Assembly: GCA_030667985.1 (NCBI GenBank)
Contig: DAOUUU010000012.1
Span: forward strand, 1-32,365
Direction of reading: 5' to 3'
Origin: Candidatus Krumholzibacteriota bacterium
GTDB taxonomy: Bacteria; Krumholzibacteriota; Krumholzibacteriia; Krumholzibacteriales; Krumholzibacteriaceae
Length of the DNA: 32,365 bases
A model generated the notes under the pieces. That model was given only the letters and a program-made list of their open reading frames with translations, was not told the origin of the DNA and searched no databases. Positions within the stretch are counted from its first letter, which is position 1. Every line of letters begins with the position of its first letter. Made by a program: the position numbers and the translations under genes. Positions 32,292 to 32,365 of the stretch are shown here, piece after piece.

Positions 32292-32365
32292 GGGGAGGCC
32301 TTGCGCCACACGCCGCCCGGCCGCCCAGGCGGGCTCTACCATGTTACACGCGCAAGGACGAAAAA

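Overview
This window looks like a piece of an anaerobic, Gram-negative, GC-rich bacterial genome. The first gene ends in the QNFPNPFNP-type sorting domain common in FCB-superphylum lineages (Krumholzibacteriota, Latescibacterota, Zixibacteria, Eisenbacteria and relatives). Lipoproteins, a porin and a full Bat operon fit an outer-membrane bacterium. The exact phylum cannot be fixed from the sequence alone. I see no tRNA, rRNA, CRISPR array, insertion sequence or phage gene. No gene-free stretch exceeds 300 bases.

Layout. (1) 2-1735, plus: the 3' part of a secreted FG-GAP/VCBS repeat protein. (2) 1740-8973, minus: a tungstate/molybdate uptake and pterin-cofactor block, in transcription order wtpA, wtpB, wtpC, a one-domain modE, a 62-residue unknown gene, mobB, moeA, then moaA, moaC, a MOSC-domain gene and moaB/mogA. 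(3) 9199-15244, plus and divergent: two large redox genes followed by a short ThiF/HesA-type adenylyltransferase and a MoaD/ThiS-type sulfur carrier. (4) 15483-18917, plus: an excisionase-type HTH plus periplasmic-binding-domain regulator, a two-CXXCH lipoprotein and a phosphate-porin-like protein. (5) 18931-21978, minus: cupin, HIT, exported metallo-beta-lactamase-fold protein and exported C1 cysteine peptidase. (6) 22139-32140, minus: a ten-kilobase MoxR/Bat operon with nine genes, including two accessory ones.

The most striking item is the redox pair at 9199-14402. A tungsten aldehyde:ferredoxin oxidoreductase (AOR) appears to be divided at its domain 1/domain 2 boundary. Domain 1 is fused to the front of a NuoE-NuoF (HydC-HydB-like) diaphorase. 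Domains 2 and 3 are fused behind a NuoG/HydA-like ferredoxin head. The pterin site would then lie at the interface of two polypeptides inside an NAD(H)-linked, multi-cluster complex. Wtp uptake, cofactor synthesis, the MoaD/ThiF pair and a ModE-like operator in the shared 9 kb intergenic region all fit a self-contained tungsten-enzyme island. I infer that the ATP-driven Wtp transporter brings in tungstate, the moa/moe genes build the pterin, and the split AOR complex couples aldehyde/acid chemistry to NADH and possibly ferredoxin.
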